Shown here: positions 41,936 to 50,517 of the stretch, one piece after another
Numbering within the stretch: the first letter of the stretch is position 1
How the letters are laid out: each line of letters opens with the position of its first letter
From: Castellaniella sp049650445
GTDB lineage: Bacteria; Pseudomonadota; Gammaproteobacteria; Burkholderiales; Burkholderiaceae_B
Length of the DNA: 64,000 bases
NCBI RefSeq assembly: GCF_049650445.1
Contig: NZ_JBASAD010000016.1
Location: 62,001-126,000, forward strand
Reading direction: 5' to 3'
The notes under the pieces: model-generated
What the model saw: only the letters and a program-made list of their open reading frames with translations
What the model was told of the DNA's origin: nothing
The model's database searches: none
Translations under genes and position numbers: made by a program

Positions 41936-42784
41936 TCAGATCATCGGCAGAAAGGACGGCTGCGGCCCCAACGGAAAGGCCGCATCCAGCCGCGCAATCT
42001 CGGCCTCTGACAGCCGCAGATCGCCCGCGCCGGCATTGTCGCCGGCATGCGCCGGACTCGAGGCCTTGGGGATGGCGAACAGCCCGTCTTCCCGGGTCAG
42101 AAAGGCCAGCGCCACCTGACGGGCCGTAGCACCGTGCGCCCGGGCGACTGCGGCCAGCGCGCGGCCGCCCGCTGAACCTTCGTCGGGGAACGCGTCATGT
42201 CCGAAGGGGCTGTAGGCCACCACCGCCACATCGTGGTCGCGGCACCAGGGGACGACGGCGTGCTCGATGGCCCGTTCTTCCAGGTGATACAGCACCTGGT
42301 TGCAAGCCAGCTTGCCGGGCCCCAGGATGTCCCAGGCTTCCTCCAGATCATCCACGTCGAAATTGCTGACCCCGCAGGCGCGGATTTTGCCGGCGGCCTT
42401 CAGGTCTTCGAAAGCGCGGAAGGTCTCATCCAGAGGGACGGAACCGCGCCAGTGCAGCAGGTACGCGTCCAGATGGTCCGTGCCCAGCGCTTTCAGAGAA
42501 CGCTCGCAGGCCTGGACGGCGGCCCGCCGCCCCGCGTTCGAAGGCAGCACCTTGGACACCAGGAACACCGCGTCGCGGCGGCCCCGGATGGCTTCGCCCA
42601 CCAGCGACTCGGCCGCTCCCGAGCCGTACATTTCGGCCGTATCGATGTGCGTCATGCCCAGATCCAGGCCGTGCCGCAAGGCAGCGACCGCCCCGGCCCG
42701 GCTGGCCGCCTGATCGAGGTACCAACTGCCCTGTCCCAGGACCGGCACCTGCCGGCCCGTGACACCGAACGTACGCGTTTTCAT
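41936..42784 (-). CDS. Aldo/keto reductase
   Basis: A 282-residue NAD(P)H-dependent carbonyl reductase. The catalytic tetrad is visible: Asp in HIDTAEMYG with Tyr (near 49-56), Lys in VSKVLPSN and His in LLHWRG. GVSNFDVDDL and the C-terminal cofactor region (IPKASSPAH) follow. The frame continues far upstream to 44008 inside other genes; the ATG at 42784 (MKTRTFGVTGRQVPVLGQG) is the family start and has a GGGAGG nearby. The substrate is unknown. Confidence 0.92.
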   Translation of the reverse strand: MKTRTFGVTGRQVPVLGQGSWYLDQAASRAGAVAALRHGLDLGMTHIDTAEMYGSGAAESLVGEAIRGRRDAVFLVSKVLPSNAGRRAAVQACERSLKALGTDHLDAYLLHWRGSVPLDETFRAFEDLKAAGKIRACGVSNFDVDDLEEAWDILGPGKLACNQVLYHLEERAIEHAVVPWCRDHDVAVVAYSPFGHDAFPDEGSAGGRALAAVARAHGATARQVALAFLTREDGLFAIPKASSPAHAGDNAGAGDLRLSEAEIARLDAAFPLGPQPSFLPMI

Positions 42785-42949
42785 GGCGCCTCCCGCCTGT
42801 GTGACGCATGATGCAAACAGATCATTGTACGTATGAGGCCCTGACGCCGCGTCCGGGCACTCCGCCTGCCTGCCTGCGCCACGCTTGCCTGCGTCCGCTG
42901 CGCACACTACCATCCCAAAAACACCAAAAACATCTTTCAGGAGTCCACC

Positions 42950-43966
42950 ATGAAGCCGCCTTCCTTCGACCGTAGAGATTTCCTGAAACTGGCCGGTGCC
43001 GCCGCGCTGCCCGGCCTGCCGGCCTGGGCCCGGGCCGCCGACGACGCCGCCCGCGCAGAAGGCAAAGCCACGTTCTTCGCCAACATCACGGCCGTACAGC
43101 CCATCATGGACGCCTTCCAGAAGGCGACCGGCATCCAGGGCGAATACTCGCGCATCTCCAGTTCCAAGTTCATCCCCACCCTGCTGACCGAGGCCGCCGC
43201 CGGCAAGCTGACGGCGGACGTGGTGCAGGCGCCCCTGCCGATGCTGGAACTCCTGAAGGAACAAGGCATTCTGACGCCCTACCGGTCCCCGGCTGCCCAG
43301 GGCTACCCGGACTGGGCCACAAAAGACGAGCACATCACCCTGTTCGGGGTGGAATACGTGTCCTACCTGTACAACACCCAGCACGTCCAGGCCGCCGACG
43401 CGCCCAAGACCTACCAGGATCTGGCCGATCCGAAATGGCGCGACCAGATCGTCATGGCCAATCCGGCCAACCACGCCTCGACGATTTCCTGGCTGCTCGG
43501 CCTGAAAGAACAGGTGTTCGCCTCCGAGGCCGACTGGATGCAATTCGTCAAGGCGCTGGCGGCCAACAAGCCCATGTTCGTGGCCTCGTTCGGCCCGACG
43601 CCCGCGCCCATCGAAAGCGGCGAAAAACGCATCGCCATTTCCATGCCCAAGTACATCGTCACCAAAGCGCCCGCGCCGCTGGCCTGGGGCCCCCTGACCG
43701 GTCCGCTGCTGGGCTCGGCCCGCGCCATCGCCGTCACGGCCAAGGCGCCGCGCCCGGCGGCTGCACGCGCCTTCGTGGACTACTGGCTGGGCCGCGAGGC
43801 CATGTCGCTGCTGGCCAAGGACGTCGGCGAGTACGTGCTGGCCCCGGGCGTACATCCCCCGATCCCGGGCATCGATCAGGTCCAGGTCAAACCCGTGCGC
43901 GACCTGTCCGACGCCGAACTGCAGCACTGGGGACGCGAATTCGGCACACTGTTCGGCGCCCGCTGA
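42950..43966 (+). CDS. ABC transporter periplasmic substrate-binding protein (ferric iron-type family)
   Basis: A 338-residue type II periplasmic binding protein. It begins with a Tat signal (FDRRDFLKLAGAAALPGLPAWARA), so it is exported folded. The remainder matches the bacterial extracellular solute-binding group that includes FbpA/AfuA and related 2-aminoethylphosphonate or spermidine binders (PIMDAFQKATGIQGEY, SSSKFIPTLLTEAAAGKLTADVV). I do not see a clear Tyr-Tyr ferric ligand pair, so the substrate remains open. CAGGAG lies upstream of the ATG. It is the first gene of a three-gene importer. Confidence 0.9.
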   Translation: MKPPSFDRRDFLKLAGAAALPGLPAWARAADDAARAEGKATFFANITAVQPIMDAFQKATGIQGEYSRISSSKFIPTLLTEAAAGKLTADVVQAPLPMLELLKEQGILTPYRSPAAQGYPDWATKDEHITLFGVEYVSYLYNTQHVQAADAPKTYQDLADPKWRDQIVMANPANHASTISWLLGLKEQVFASEADWMQFVKALAANKPMFVASFGPTPAPIESGEKRIAISMPKYIVTKAPAPLAWGPLTGPLLGSARAIAVTAKAPRPAAARAFVDYWLGREAMSLLAKDVGEYVLAPGVHPPIPGIDQVQVKPVRDLSDAELQHWGREFGTLFGAR

Positions 43967-43979
43967 CTCCAGGCCATCC

Positions 43980-45065
43980 ATGGAAATCCGCATCGAAGGC
44001 CTGTGCAAGACCTACCGGTCCGAGGGCCGCATCGTCGCCGCCCTGGACCATGTCGACCTGACCATTCCGGCCAACGAGATCTTCACTCTGCTGGGCCCCA
44101 GCGGCTGCGGCAAGACGACGCTGTTGCGCTGCATTGTCGGCCTGGAAACCCCGGACGCCGGCGAGATCCGCATCGGCGACGACGTCGTCTGGTCGGCTGA
44201 ACGCGGCATCGCCGTGCCCACCGAAAAACGCGGCCTGGGCATGGTGTTCCAGACCTATGCCATCTGGCCGCACATGTCGGTCTTCGACAACATTGCCTAT
44301 CCGCTGCAGGTGCGTGGCACCCCCCGGGCGCAGATCCGCGAAAAAGTCGCCCGGGCGCTGGAATTCGTCCAGTTGCGCGGCGTCGAGCGCCAGCCCGCCA
44401 CGCGCCTGTCCGGCGGCCAGCAGCAGCGCGTGGCCCTGGCACGCGCCCTGGTGGCCGAGCCGCGCGTGATCCTGTTCGACGAACCTCTGTCCAACCTGGA
44501 CGCCAAGCTGCGCGAGGAAACCCGCAAGCTGCTGCGCCGGTTCCTGGGCGAACTGGGTATCACTGCGATCTACGTCACCCACGACCGGGTCGAGGCCCTG
44601 GCCCTGTCGCACACCATCGCCGTGATGCAGGCCGGGCGCGTGGTGGAAACCGGCACCCCGCAGCACATGTACTTCGACGCGCAACACCGCTACGTGGCGG
44701 ACTTCATCGGCCGCGCCAACCAGTTCCCGGCGATCGTCCGCCAGCGGGAAAACGACTACACCCTGGCGCGCTGCGGCCTGGGCACGATCCACTGCCAGGC
44801 GCGCGACCTGCCGGAAGGCGCCGAAGCCACACTGTGCATCCGCCCGGAATTCATCCGCATCACGCGCCACGAAGTCGGGCCGGGCTTCAACGTCATCGAG
44901 GGCACGATCGAGTCCATGGATTTCGTCGGCGAGGTCTACGAGGCCGAAATCCGCGTCAACGACGAACGGCTGCTGGCGCGCATCGACCCGGACGTCAAGG
45001 CGACGCCCGGCGAACGCGTCGAGATCCGCCTGGACCCGGCCCACTGCCTGCTGCTGAGCGCCTGA
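43980..45065 (+). CDS. ABC transporter ATP-binding protein (FbpC/PotA-like)
   Basis: A 361-residue ATPase: Walker A GPSGCGKTT (about 39-47), Q-loop VFQTYAIWPHMSV, signature LSGGQQQR, Walker B VILFDEPLSNLDA and H-loop VTHDRVEA, then a TOBE-type regulatory domain (about 240-361). The switch region has Arg where THDQ is usual in this class, a small deviation. It lies 13 bp after the binding protein and 11 bp before the permease. Confidence 0.93.
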   Translation: MEIRIEGLCKTYRSEGRIVAALDHVDLTIPANEIFTLLGPSGCGKTTLLRCIVGLETPDAGEIRIGDDVVWSAERGIAVPTEKRGLGMVFQTYAIWPHMSVFDNIAYPLQVRGTPRAQIREKVARALEFVQLRGVERQPATRLSGGQQQRVALARALVAEPRVILFDEPLSNLDAKLREETRKLLRRFLGELGITAIYVTHDRVEALALSHTIAVMQAGRVVETGTPQHMYFDAQHRYVADFIGRANQFPAIVRQRENDYTLARCGLGTIHCQARDLPEGAEATLCIRPEFIRITRHEVGPGFNVIEGTIESMDFVGEVYEAEIRVNDERLLARIDPDVKATPGERVEIRLDPAHCLLLSA

Positions 45066-45076
45066 GACCGCGTCCC

Positions 45077-46759
45077 ATGTCCGCCCTCCCTCAGTCACGC
45101 GCCCTGAGCTGGACCCTGATCGTCCTGGTCGGCTTTCTGACCCTGTGCCCGGTCCTGATGCTGCTGCTGGGCAGCCTGTCCCAGGGGCTGACCGCCTTCG
45201 GCCAGTTCACCCTGTCGAAATACGTCCGCGCCTACACGGACCCGTACCTGTGGGACGTGACCTTCAATACCGTGGTGTTCGTGCTGGGCTCGTCGCTGCT
45301 GGCGACGCTGCTGGCCCTGTTCCTGGCCTATCTGAACACCCGCACCGACATCCCCGCCAAGCCGCTGTTCACCGTGCTGTCCATCGTGCCGATGATGATC
45401 CCGCATCTGCTGTTCTCGGCCAGTTGGGCGCTGCTGCTGAACCCCAGCAACGGCCTGCTCAACCAGGCGCTGCAGGGACTGTTCGGCCTGGAATCGGCGC
45501 CGTTCGACATCTATTCGCTCTGGGGCATGACGCTGGTCGAAGGGCTGCTGAACATGCCCATCGCCTACCTGATCATCGCCCCGGCCATGGCGGCCTTCGA
45601 TCCCTCGCTGGAAGAAGCCGCGCGCGTCTCGGGCTCCAGCCTGACGCGCACCCTGCTGCGTGTCACCCTGCCGATCCTGCGGCCCGCCATCCTGGCGGCC
45701 CTGATCCTGGGCATCGTGCGCAGCCTGGCGTCCTACGCCGTGCCCCGCGTCCTGGGCACGCCCGGCCGCGTGGACGTGCTGGCCACCTACCTGTACGACA
45801 TGATCTCCACCGGCTTCGCCCCGGACTACGGCCAGGCCGCCGCCGTCGGCATGAGCGTGCTGTCGGCCGCCATCGCCCTGATCGTGCTCTACCGCGCCCT
45901 GACGGCGGAAGGCGAGAAATACGTCACGATCTCGGCGCGCGGATTCCGGCCCGGCCTGATCGAGCTCGGCCGCATGCGGGGCCCGCTGGGCCTGATCGTC
46001 GGGCTGCTGTGCCTGCTGATGATCGTGCTGCCGGTCCTGGTGCTGCTGTACACCTCGCTGGTGCCCTATGTGATGCAGCCCGGCGCGCAGGCCTTCGCCG
46101 CCATGGATCTGCGCCACTGGATCGCGGTCTTCCACGAGCCCGGCGCACTGCAGGCGCTGCGCAACAGCCTGTTCCTGGCGGTCGCAGGGGCCACGCTGGG
46201 CGTGGCGTTGTCCCTGGGTGTGGCCTATGTCGTGGTCAAGACACGCGGCCCGCTGGCGACCCTGCTGGAGACGCTCAGCTTTCTGTCGTTCTCCTTTCCG
46301 GGCATCGTCATCGGCATCGGCTTCATGTGGTTCTTCGTGCAGACCCCGCTGTATTCCACGCTGACCGCCCTGCTGCTGGCCTACATCGCGGCCTACCTGC
46401 CCTATGGGGTGCGCCCCCTGGCCAGCGCCTTCGTGCAGATCCACAGCCACCTGGAGGAATCCTCGCTGGTGTGCGGGGCCGGCCGCCTGACCACGCTGCG
46501 GCGCATCGTGATCCCGCTGCTGATCCCGGGGATCGTGTCCGCCTGGATCCTGATGGCGACCATGTTCCTGCGCGAACTGACCGTGTCCGTGGTGCTGTCG
46601 CGCCCCGGCACGGAAGTCCTGGCGATCCAGATTCTGGGCTACGCCGACGACGGCCTCTGGGGCAAACTGTCGGCCCTGGGCCTGTTCATGATCGCGCTGT
46701 CCACGATCCTGGTGCTGTGCGCCCAGGCGGCGGGCCGGGCGTTCCGGCGACGCGCCTAG
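45077..46759 (+). CDS. ABC transporter permease with two fused membrane domains (FbpB-like)
   Basis: A 560-residue protein with two copies of the binding-protein-dependent permease domain in one chain, each having about six helices and an EAA loop: EEAARVSGSSLTRTLLRVTLPIL (near 176) and EESSLVCGAGRLTTLRRIVIPLL (near 459). Fused halves are typical of ferric-iron (FbpB/AfuB) transporters. The start is MSALPQSRALSW. Its end overlaps the convergent esterase by 4 bp. A 1,022-codon open frame on the same strand over this and later genes is a shadow. Confidence 0.93.
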   Translation: MSALPQSRALSWTLIVLVGFLTLCPVLMLLLGSLSQGLTAFGQFTLSKYVRAYTDPYLWDVTFNTVVFVLGSSLLATLLALFLAYLNTRTDIPAKPLFTVLSIVPMMIPHLLFSASWALLLNPSNGLLNQALQGLFGLESAPFDIYSLWGMTLVEGLLNMPIAYLIIAPAMAAFDPSLEEAARVSGSSLTRTLLRVTLPILRPAILAALILGIVRSLASYAVPRVLGTPGRVDVLATYLYDMISTGFAPDYGQAAAVGMSVLSAAIALIVLYRALTAEGEKYVTISARGFRPGLIELGRMRGPLGLIVGLLCLLMIVLPVLVLLYTSLVPYVMQPGAQAFAAMDLRHWIAVFHEPGALQALRNSLFLAVAGATLGVALSLGVAYVVVKTRGPLATLLETLSFLSFSFPGIVIGIGFMWFFVQTPLYSTLTALLLAYIAAYLPYGVRPLASAFVQIHSHLEESSLVCGAGRLTTLRRIVIPLLIPGIVSAWILMATMFLRELTVSVVLSRPGTEVLAIQILGYADDGLWGKLSALGLFMIALSTILVLCAQAAGRAFRRRA

Positions 46760-47499
46760 TGCAGCGTCCCGCCGTCTTCCGGGGCGCCGTCGGGCGTGCC
46801 GCTGTCGGCGTCGTATTCGTCGACCTGAGCATCCGGCACCCCCATCACCGCTTCCCAACTGCGCCGGGGCAGATAGGTCTGCAGACGCACGATGGCCTGG
46901 TGGATCAGGGCGTCGTGCAGCTCATGACCGACATTCGAGGCCATGTCCAGAGTCGCGTCGCCGCCCAGTTCGGCCAGATGGCCATGGACCTGTTGCGCCT
47001 GATCCACGGGTGCGACGCGATCCGCCGCGCCGTGCAGCAGATGCAGCGTGGTCACGGCGGGCGCGGCCTGCGGCAGCGTGGCAAAGCGGGTGGCAAACAG
47101 CAAGGCCCGGCCAGCCAGGCCCGTGTCGGCGCAGACGGCCTCCAGCGCCACAGCTGCGCCTTCGGAAAATCCCGCCAGGGCAGTCTGTTCGCCGTTCAAG
47201 CCGCGACTGCGCTGCCAGGCCCGGACCTCGCCCGCCAAGGCAATCCCCGCTTCGGCCACCAGGCCGACATAGGCTTCGGCATCCGGATCCGTCCGGGCGA
47301 TCCAGCGCCGGGCCACGGCCGCACCAAATGGGCCGTAGGGCTGGACGATCAGCGCCTGAGGAAAAGCCTGGCGGATCGCCGCCACCAGGTGCCACACCTG
47401 GTCCGGCGCGGCCGATTCGCCATGCAGCACGACGAAAAGCTGCGCGGGCGCGCCGGCAGCGGGTTCGATGATCAGGGGTTCGGGGCGAGGATCGGACAT
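46756..47499 (-). CDS. YpfH-like serine esterase/hydrolase
   Basis: A 247-residue alpha/beta hydrolase resembling E. coli YpfH. The triad is visible: Ser in ALAGFSEGAAVAL (about 111-123), Asp in LLHGAADRVAPV and His in SNVGHELHDALI. A cytoplasmic carboxylesterase is likely; the natural substrate is unknown. The C-terminal tail (about 25 residues) is acidic and Gly-rich. It is followed, on the minus strand, by the convergent permease gene. Confidence 0.85.
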   Translation of the reverse strand: MSDPRPEPLIIEPAAGAPAQLFVVLHGESAAPDQVWHLVAAIRQAFPQALIVQPYGPFGAAVARRWIARTDPDAEAYVGLVAEAGIALAGEVRAWQRSRGLNGEQTALAGFSEGAAVALEAVCADTGLAGRALLFATRFATLPQAAPAVTTLHLLHGAADRVAPVDQAQQVHGHLAELGGDATLDMASNVGHELHDALIHQAIVRLQTYLPRRSWEAVMGVPDAQVDEYDADSGTPDGAPEDGGTLH

Positions 47500-47515
47500 G
47501 GGGGACTCAGAGTAA

Positions 47516-47561
47516 GCGGTTCGGATTCGTCAGGCACAGAAGGGTCCGCAGGGACCCTTCT
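47516..47561. repeat. Dispersed hairpin repeat, copy B (3' side lost)
   Basis: GCGGTTCGGATTCGTCAGGCAC followed (in two parts) by a 10-bp stem AGAAGGGTCC/GGACCCTTCT around GCAG (47538-47561). The left half matches copies A and C; the right flank diverges after TTCT. Confidence 0.75.
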
Positions 47562-47598
47562 CAAGTTGTCACAGCTCTCCACCTCGCCGCTTGCAAGC

Positions 47599-47656
47599 GG
47601 CTCGGATTCGGCCGGCACAGAAGGGTCCGCAGGGACCCTTCTGTGTCCGGCCTCAT
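47599..47656. repeat. Dispersed hairpin repeat, copy C
   Basis: A 13-bp stem (CACAGAAGGGTCC 47616-47628 and complement 47633-47645) around GCAG, extended by a 6-bp outer stem (GGCCGG/CCGGCC) after one bulged base. The left flank is GGCTCGGATTCG, the right flank CCTCATCC. The TCA in that flank is the stop codon of the DUF924 gene. Confidence 0.8.
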
Positions 47657-48219
47657 CCCGCGAATCCTCCTGCGGCCAGGAACTGTTGTTCTTCTGGCGT
47701 GGTGTCGCGCCCGAGCACACTGTTGCGGTGCGGGAACCGCCCGAAGCGCTGGACGATATCACGGTGCTCGACCGCCCAGGACAGGGAATCCGGGACCTCG
47801 CGGGTGTACAGGACCACGGACTCCTCCTGCACGGCCAGACTTTCGGCATGCATGAAGGGCAGGCAGACAAAATTGCGCAAAGCGGGCTCGATCCGGTCCA
47901 GAAAGACCAGCGCACGACGCGCATAGGCCAGGGCCAGGCCATCGGTGGCAAACATGTGGCCGGTGCCCCGGAAGGAGTTGCGGGGATACTGATCCAGCAG
48001 CAGGATCAGCGCCAGGGCCGATTCGGGCTGATCAAGCCAGCCCTCCGATGCGCCTCGCGCAGCGGCAAAATGGGCGTCCTGGAAACGCTCGCGGAATTCG
48101 TCATCGAAGGCGGCGTCCTTGGAGAACCAGCGGCGGGGACCGGCTTCGCGCCAGAAGGTCACGACGGCGCGGGCCGCGTCGGCGGACACCGGATCGGTCG
48201 GGGCGGGGGCTGAGGGCAT
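47653..48219 (-). CDS. DUF924 family protein
   Basis: A 188-residue helical, TPR-like protein of family DUF924: VVTFWREAGPRRWFSKDAAFDDEFRERF at the start, LILLLDQYPRNSFRGTGHMFATD (the family signature) and FVCLPFMHAESLAVQEESV. The function is unknown in this family. Its stop codon lies inside repeat copy C. Confidence 0.9.
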   Translation of the reverse strand: MPSAPAPTDPVSADAARAVVTFWREAGPRRWFSKDAAFDDEFRERFQDAHFAAARGASEGWLDQPESALALILLLDQYPRNSFRGTGHMFATDGLALAYARRALVFLDRIEPALRNFVCLPFMHAESLAVQEESVVLYTREVPDSLSWAVEHRDIVQRFGRFPHRNSVLGRDTTPEEQQFLAAGGFAG

Positions 48220-48318
48220 GAGTGCTCCGGAAGGCGATGGAATACCCTACGGTACACCGATCCTTCTACAATCGCAGCATCGACGTCTCACCCGCCTGCC
48301 GTCTCTGTAGAGTCCGCC

Positions 48319-49035
48319 ATGTCCCTGTCCGACGATCTCGCCCCCACGGGCACCCTGCGCGCCTCCATCAATCTGGGTAATCCTCTGCTGGCCCATCGCA
48401 ACGCCGAGACTGGCACAGTCTCGGGCGTGTCCGTGGACCTGGCCACAGAACTGGCGCAGAAACTCGGCGTGCCGCTGGAACTGGTGGTGTTCGACAAGGC
48501 GGCCGAGTCGGTGGCGGCCGTCACCGGCCAGACCGCCGACATCGGTTTTTTCGCCATCGATCCCAAGCGCGGCGAAGGCATCGCCTTTACCGCCCCCTAC
48601 GTGCTCATCGAAGGCGCCTACCTGGTACGCCAGGATTCCCCGCTGCATGACAACGCCGAGGTCGACCGGCCTGGCCACCGCGTCGTGGTCGGCCAGGGCA
48701 GCGCCTACGACCTGTATCTCAGCCGGCATCTGACGCAGGCTGACATCGTGCGGGCGGAAAATTCCCAGCGCGTGGTGGACGAGTTTCTGGCCGGCGGCCA
48801 GGAAGTCGCCGCCGGGGTGCGCCAGCAGCTTCAGGCCGATGCCGACCGGGTCGGCGGCGTCCGTCTGCTGCCGGGCCGTTTCATGGTGATCGAACAGGCC
48901 ATGGGCCTGCCGAAATCGCGGCCGGCACAGGCCGCCGCTGCGCTGGCCGACTTCGTGGAACACTGCAAGGCGTCCGGCCTCGTGGCCCGGGCGCTGGAAC
49001 GCCACGGCATCCGCGGCGCTTCGGTCGCGCCGTAG
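48319..49035 (+). CDS. Solute-binding-protein-like domain protein without signal peptide
   Basis: A 238-residue protein with the bacterial extracellular solute-binding family 3 fold (GTLRASINLGNPLLA ... GVSVDLATELAQKLGVPLELVVFDKAAESV ... ADIGFFAIDPKRGEGIAFTAPYV). It begins MSLSDDLAPTGTLR, with no export signal and no better upstream start (stop codons intervene before a hydrophobic segment could form). It may be a cytoplasmic or unexported amino-acid-binding protein, or a cyclohexadienyl dehydratase-like enzyme; the sequence does not decide. No permease or ATPase is adjacent. Confidence 0.82.
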   Translation: MSLSDDLAPTGTLRASINLGNPLLAHRNAETGTVSGVSVDLATELAQKLGVPLELVVFDKAAESVAAVTGQTADIGFFAIDPKRGEGIAFTAPYVLIEGAYLVRQDSPLHDNAEVDRPGHRVVVGQGSAYDLYLSRHLTQADIVRAENSQRVVDEFLAGGQEVAAGVRQQLQADADRVGGVRLLPGRFMVIEQAMGLPKSRPAQAAAALADFVEHCKASGLVARALERHGIRGASVAP

Positions 49036-49049
49036 TCAAAGCACGAACC

Positions 49050-49973
49050 TCAAGTCCGCTGCATCCGCCACTGGCGGTACCAACCGTAGCCGCTCAGCAG
49101 CACGACCCCTGACACGACCAGCAGCGTCCCGCCCAAAAAGCCCGCACCCACCGGCTCATCCAGCAGCCAGGCCCCCAGGACCAGGCCGAACAATGGCGTC
49201 AGAAAGGAAAACACACCCAGGCGGGACGCCAGATACTTGCGCAACAGCCAGAACCAGACCAGGTAACTGAGAAAGGAGACAAACACCGACTGGAAGGTCA
49301 GGCTGGCCCAGACCAATGGCGTCATGCGGAATTCCGTCTGCCCGAACAGATATGAACCCGCCAACAGCCACGCTGCGCCCACCCACAGTTGATAGACCAG
49401 GGTCTGACTGGCCGGCAGCTCGGCCATCCGCGTCACACGTACCACCACCGTGGTGGCGCCCCAGGCCGCCCCGGCAAGCAAGGCCAGCAGGTCGCCCCAC
49501 AACATGGCGGCATCGGCCGCCTGGGCGCCTCCGTCGCGCCACAGAAACGCCATCGCGATTCCGCCGAAAGCCAGGCCCACGCCCAGCCATTGCGCAGCAG
49601 CCAGGCGCTCGTCGGGCAGCTTCCAGTGCAGTCCCAGCGCGGCAAAAATCGGTGCCGTGTACAGCAGCACCACGACATGACCGGCCGACGTATGGCGCAG
49701 ACTTTCGCCCAGAAGCAGGAACTCCAGAGCATACAGGGACCCGGCCAGCAGTCCCGGCTGCCAGGCATTCAGGATGCCGTCCAGGCGCTGGCCGCGCCAG
49801 GCCATGAACAGGATCACCAGCACACCCGCGACGACGCTGCGCACGGCCATCTGGAACATGGGGGCAAAATCCAGGGCAGTGGCCTTGAGCGCGATCTGCT
49901 GCATGGCCCAAAGCAGGCACAGCACCAGCATCAGGCCCGAGGCCAGGCCATCCATGGGCCGGCGGGATTCCAT
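49050..49973 (-). CDS. EamA/DMT-family transporter
   Basis: A 307-residue drug/metabolite transporter with ten predicted transmembrane helices in two EamA repeats (LMLVLCLLWAMQQIALKA ... and DLLALLAGAAWGATTVVV ...). The substrate is unknown; relatives export amino acids or other metabolites. The ATG at 49973 (MESRRPMDGL) is chosen; 49955 (MDGLASG) is an alternative, and neither has a strong Shine-Dalgarno. Transcribed divergently from the CMD gene at 50110. Confidence 0.87.
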   Translation of the reverse strand: MESRRPMDGLASGLMLVLCLLWAMQQIALKATALDFAPMFQMAVRSVVAGVLVILFMAWRGQRLDGILNAWQPGLLAGSLYALEFLLLGESLRHTSAGHVVVLLYTAPIFAALGLHWKLPDERLAAAQWLGVGLAFGGIAMAFLWRDGGAQAADAAMLWGDLLALLAGAAWGATTVVVRVTRMAELPASQTLVYQLWVGAAWLLAGSYLFGQTEFRMTPLVWASLTFQSVFVSFLSYLVWFWLLRKYLASRLGVFSFLTPLFGLVLGAWLLDEPVGAGFLGGTLLVVSGVVLLSGYGWYRQWRMQRT

Positions 49974-50109
49974 AGGGTTCACTCGGAAAAGGAAACCGCC
50001 ATTGTAGGCCCGCGCGGTATCGATCCCCTGTCCCGACCGAGGCTTTTCTGGCTGCGCCGGCGACGCAGGTCTATGATGATTCCTGCCACAATTCCTGGAG
50101 AACCGTGCC

Positions 50110-50451
50110 ATGGATACCCCAATGTACCCTCACCCCACCGCCGCATTGGCCAAACGGCGCGCCGAACTCGCACCCGATGCCCTGTCCGCGTTCAAGGCCT
50201 TCAGCAAGGCCGTGTTCGCCCCCGGCGCGCTGGACGCGAAAACCAAGCAGTTGATCGCCGTGGCCGTGGCCCACGTCACCCAGTGCCCTTATTGCATCAA
50301 GGGCCACACCGAAGGCGCGGCCCGCGCGGGCGCATCCGACGCGGAAATCATGGAGGCGATCTGGGTGGCGGCCGAAATGCGGGCGGGCGGCGCCTATGCC
50401 CATTCAGCCCTGGCCCTGCAGACCCTGGACGATCTGCACGGACATCCCTAG
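50110..50451 (+). CDS. Carboxymuconolactone decarboxylase family protein (AhpD-like)
   Basis: A 113-residue CMD domain protein with the redox motif CPYCIKGH (about 59-66), the AhpD/YurZ pattern, and the preceding KTKQLIAVAVAHVTQ. Probably a small thiol peroxidase or redox protein. GGAGAACCGTGCC precedes the ATG. It stands 66 bp upstream of an ECF sigma gene on the same strand, a second CMD-sigma association in this window. Confidence 0.92.
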   Translation: MDTPMYPHPTAALAKRRAELAPDALSAFKAFSKAVFAPGALDAKTKQLIAVAVAHVTQCPYCIKGHTEGAARAGASDAEIMEAIWVAAEMRAGGAYAHSALALQTLDDLHGHP

Positions 50452-50517
50452 GGAACCTCTGAAACGTTTTCCCGCCCGGCCGCATCCAAAGTCAACGGTA
50501 TTCTTTCAGGAGTTCAC

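Noticed and set aside
42750..42784. CGTCACA upstream of the aldo/keto reductase as a third ECF41 promoter
   Set aside because: The heptamer is present on the minus strand but CGTC does not follow at 16 bp.
45095..46858. A 587-codon Gln/His-rich frame antisense to the permease
   Set aside because: The composition is that of the reverse complement of hydrophobic codons; the permease frame carries both EAA loops.
45145..48213. A 1,022-codon open frame on the plus strand
   Set aside because: It runs out of frame over the permease and antisense to two real genes, with an Arg/Pro/Gly-rich composition typical of high-GC shadows.
50452..50517. ECF promoter before the second sigma gene
   Set aside because: GGAAC is present near 50457 but no matching GTC-type -10 follows at 16-17 bp.
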